Positions 5,330 through 5,573 of a stretch of 5,573 nt of DNA are shown one piece after another. The notes beneath the pieces are model-generated. The model was not told the DNA's origin, did not search any database, and was given only the letters and a program-made list of their open reading frames with translations. Where the stretch lies: contig JAISSC010000227.1 of the NCBI GenBank assembly GCA_031273305.1, forward strand, positions 1 through 5,573. Reading direction: 5' to 3'. This stretch comes from Flavobacteriaceae bacterium (GTDB taxonomy: Bacteria > Bacteroidota > Bacteroidia > Flavobacteriales > Weeksellaceae). The stretch's first letter is position 1. Each line of letters starts with the position of its first letter. A program made the position numbers and the translations under genes.

Positions 5330-5573
5330 TTATTCTTGAGATTCAGTATTTTCTTCCTGAGAAACATCTCCAATATCTCCATCACTTGAAATTTCCGGTG
5401 AAATTCCTTCTGTCTCTTCCTCCTCTTCCACTCCTTCTTCTTTTTCTATCTTGGTAATGGCAGCTATTTCATCATTATTTTTCAGATTTATCAACTTCAC
5501 TCCCTGCGTATTTCTTCCCATCACCCTCATTTCTGAAACAGACATTCTGATTGCCACTCCCGATTTATTAATG
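5330..5573 (-). CDS. gyrA: DNA gyrase subunit A, C-terminal end (partial)
   Basis: The last 80 residues of GyrA enter from the right edge. GyrA is the DNA-cleaving subunit of the GyrA2GyrB2 complex that introduces negative supercoils using ATP. The visible part begins INKSGVAIRMSVSEMRVMGR and continues NTQGVKLINL, which is the final blade of the C-terminal DNA-wrapping beta-pinwheel. The MGRNTQGVKL segment is a characteristic GyrA repeat motif. The last roughly 40 residues form a low-complexity acidic tail (KIEKEEGVEEEEETEG, then SSDGDIGDVSQEENTESQE) ending in TAA at 5332-5330. In E. coli GyrA an acidic tail modulates wrapping and supercoiling, and a similar role is inferred here. ParC/topoisomerase IV is less likely because of the GyrA-type motif and the acidic tail. 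The catalytic region lies outside the window. Confidence 0.93.
   Translation of the reverse strand, partial: INKSGVAIRMSVSEMRVMGRNTQGVKLINLKNNDEIAAITKIEKEEGVEEEEETEGISPEISSDGDIGDVSQEENTESQE

Noticed and set aside
5320..5385. Upstream ATG (5385) as start of the TPR protein
   Set aside because: It would place 22 charged residues before an obvious signal peptide and overlap the gyrA end; the ATG at 5319 is better.

Overview
The window looks like a chromosomal piece of a low-GC Flavobacteriia member, most likely of the Weeksellaceae/Chryseobacterium-Elizabethkingia type. The evidence is the AT-rich DNA, gyrA followed directly by a periplasmic TPR protein, a signal peptide ending just before Gln, promoter elements of the Bacteroidetes type (TTG and TAnnTTTG), and mostly absent Shine-Dalgarno sequences. 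The genus is inferred from protein style and gene order, not proven.

Left part (1-2571, plus strand): a possible C-terminal tail of an upstream gene ends at 64. An AT-rich intergenic region with a near-consensus promoter follows. Then come a complete menD (menaquinone biosynthesis, 235-1902) and, after a 105-bp spacer with its own promoter, a compact 187-residue protein of the MTA/SAH nucleosidase/nucleoside phosphorylase type (2008-2571).

Middle part (2594-3885, minus strand): a very AT-rich block of small, lineage-specific genes, convergent with the nucleosidase-like gene. In transcription order it holds a secreted 152-residue protein (3885-3427), a decayed gene remnant with an internal stop (about 3448-3248), an intact 161-residue protein of unknown function (3245-2760), and a short protein that looks like the N-terminal half of a larger family (2773-2594). 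Small, overlapping, partly broken genes of low GC between conserved housekeeping genes suggest an accessory exchange site. An orphan immunity-gene cluster is one speculative reading, but no toxin gene is visible here.

Right part (3940-5573, minus strand): the C-terminal end of DNA gyrase subunit A, with a strongly acidic tail, enters from the right edge. Only 10 bp after its stop begins a 459-residue exported TPR-repeat protein. The two genes look like one operon, and the accessory block lies downstream on the same strand, so read-through transcription is possible.

No RNA genes, insertion sequences, CRISPR arrays or clear attachment sites were seen.
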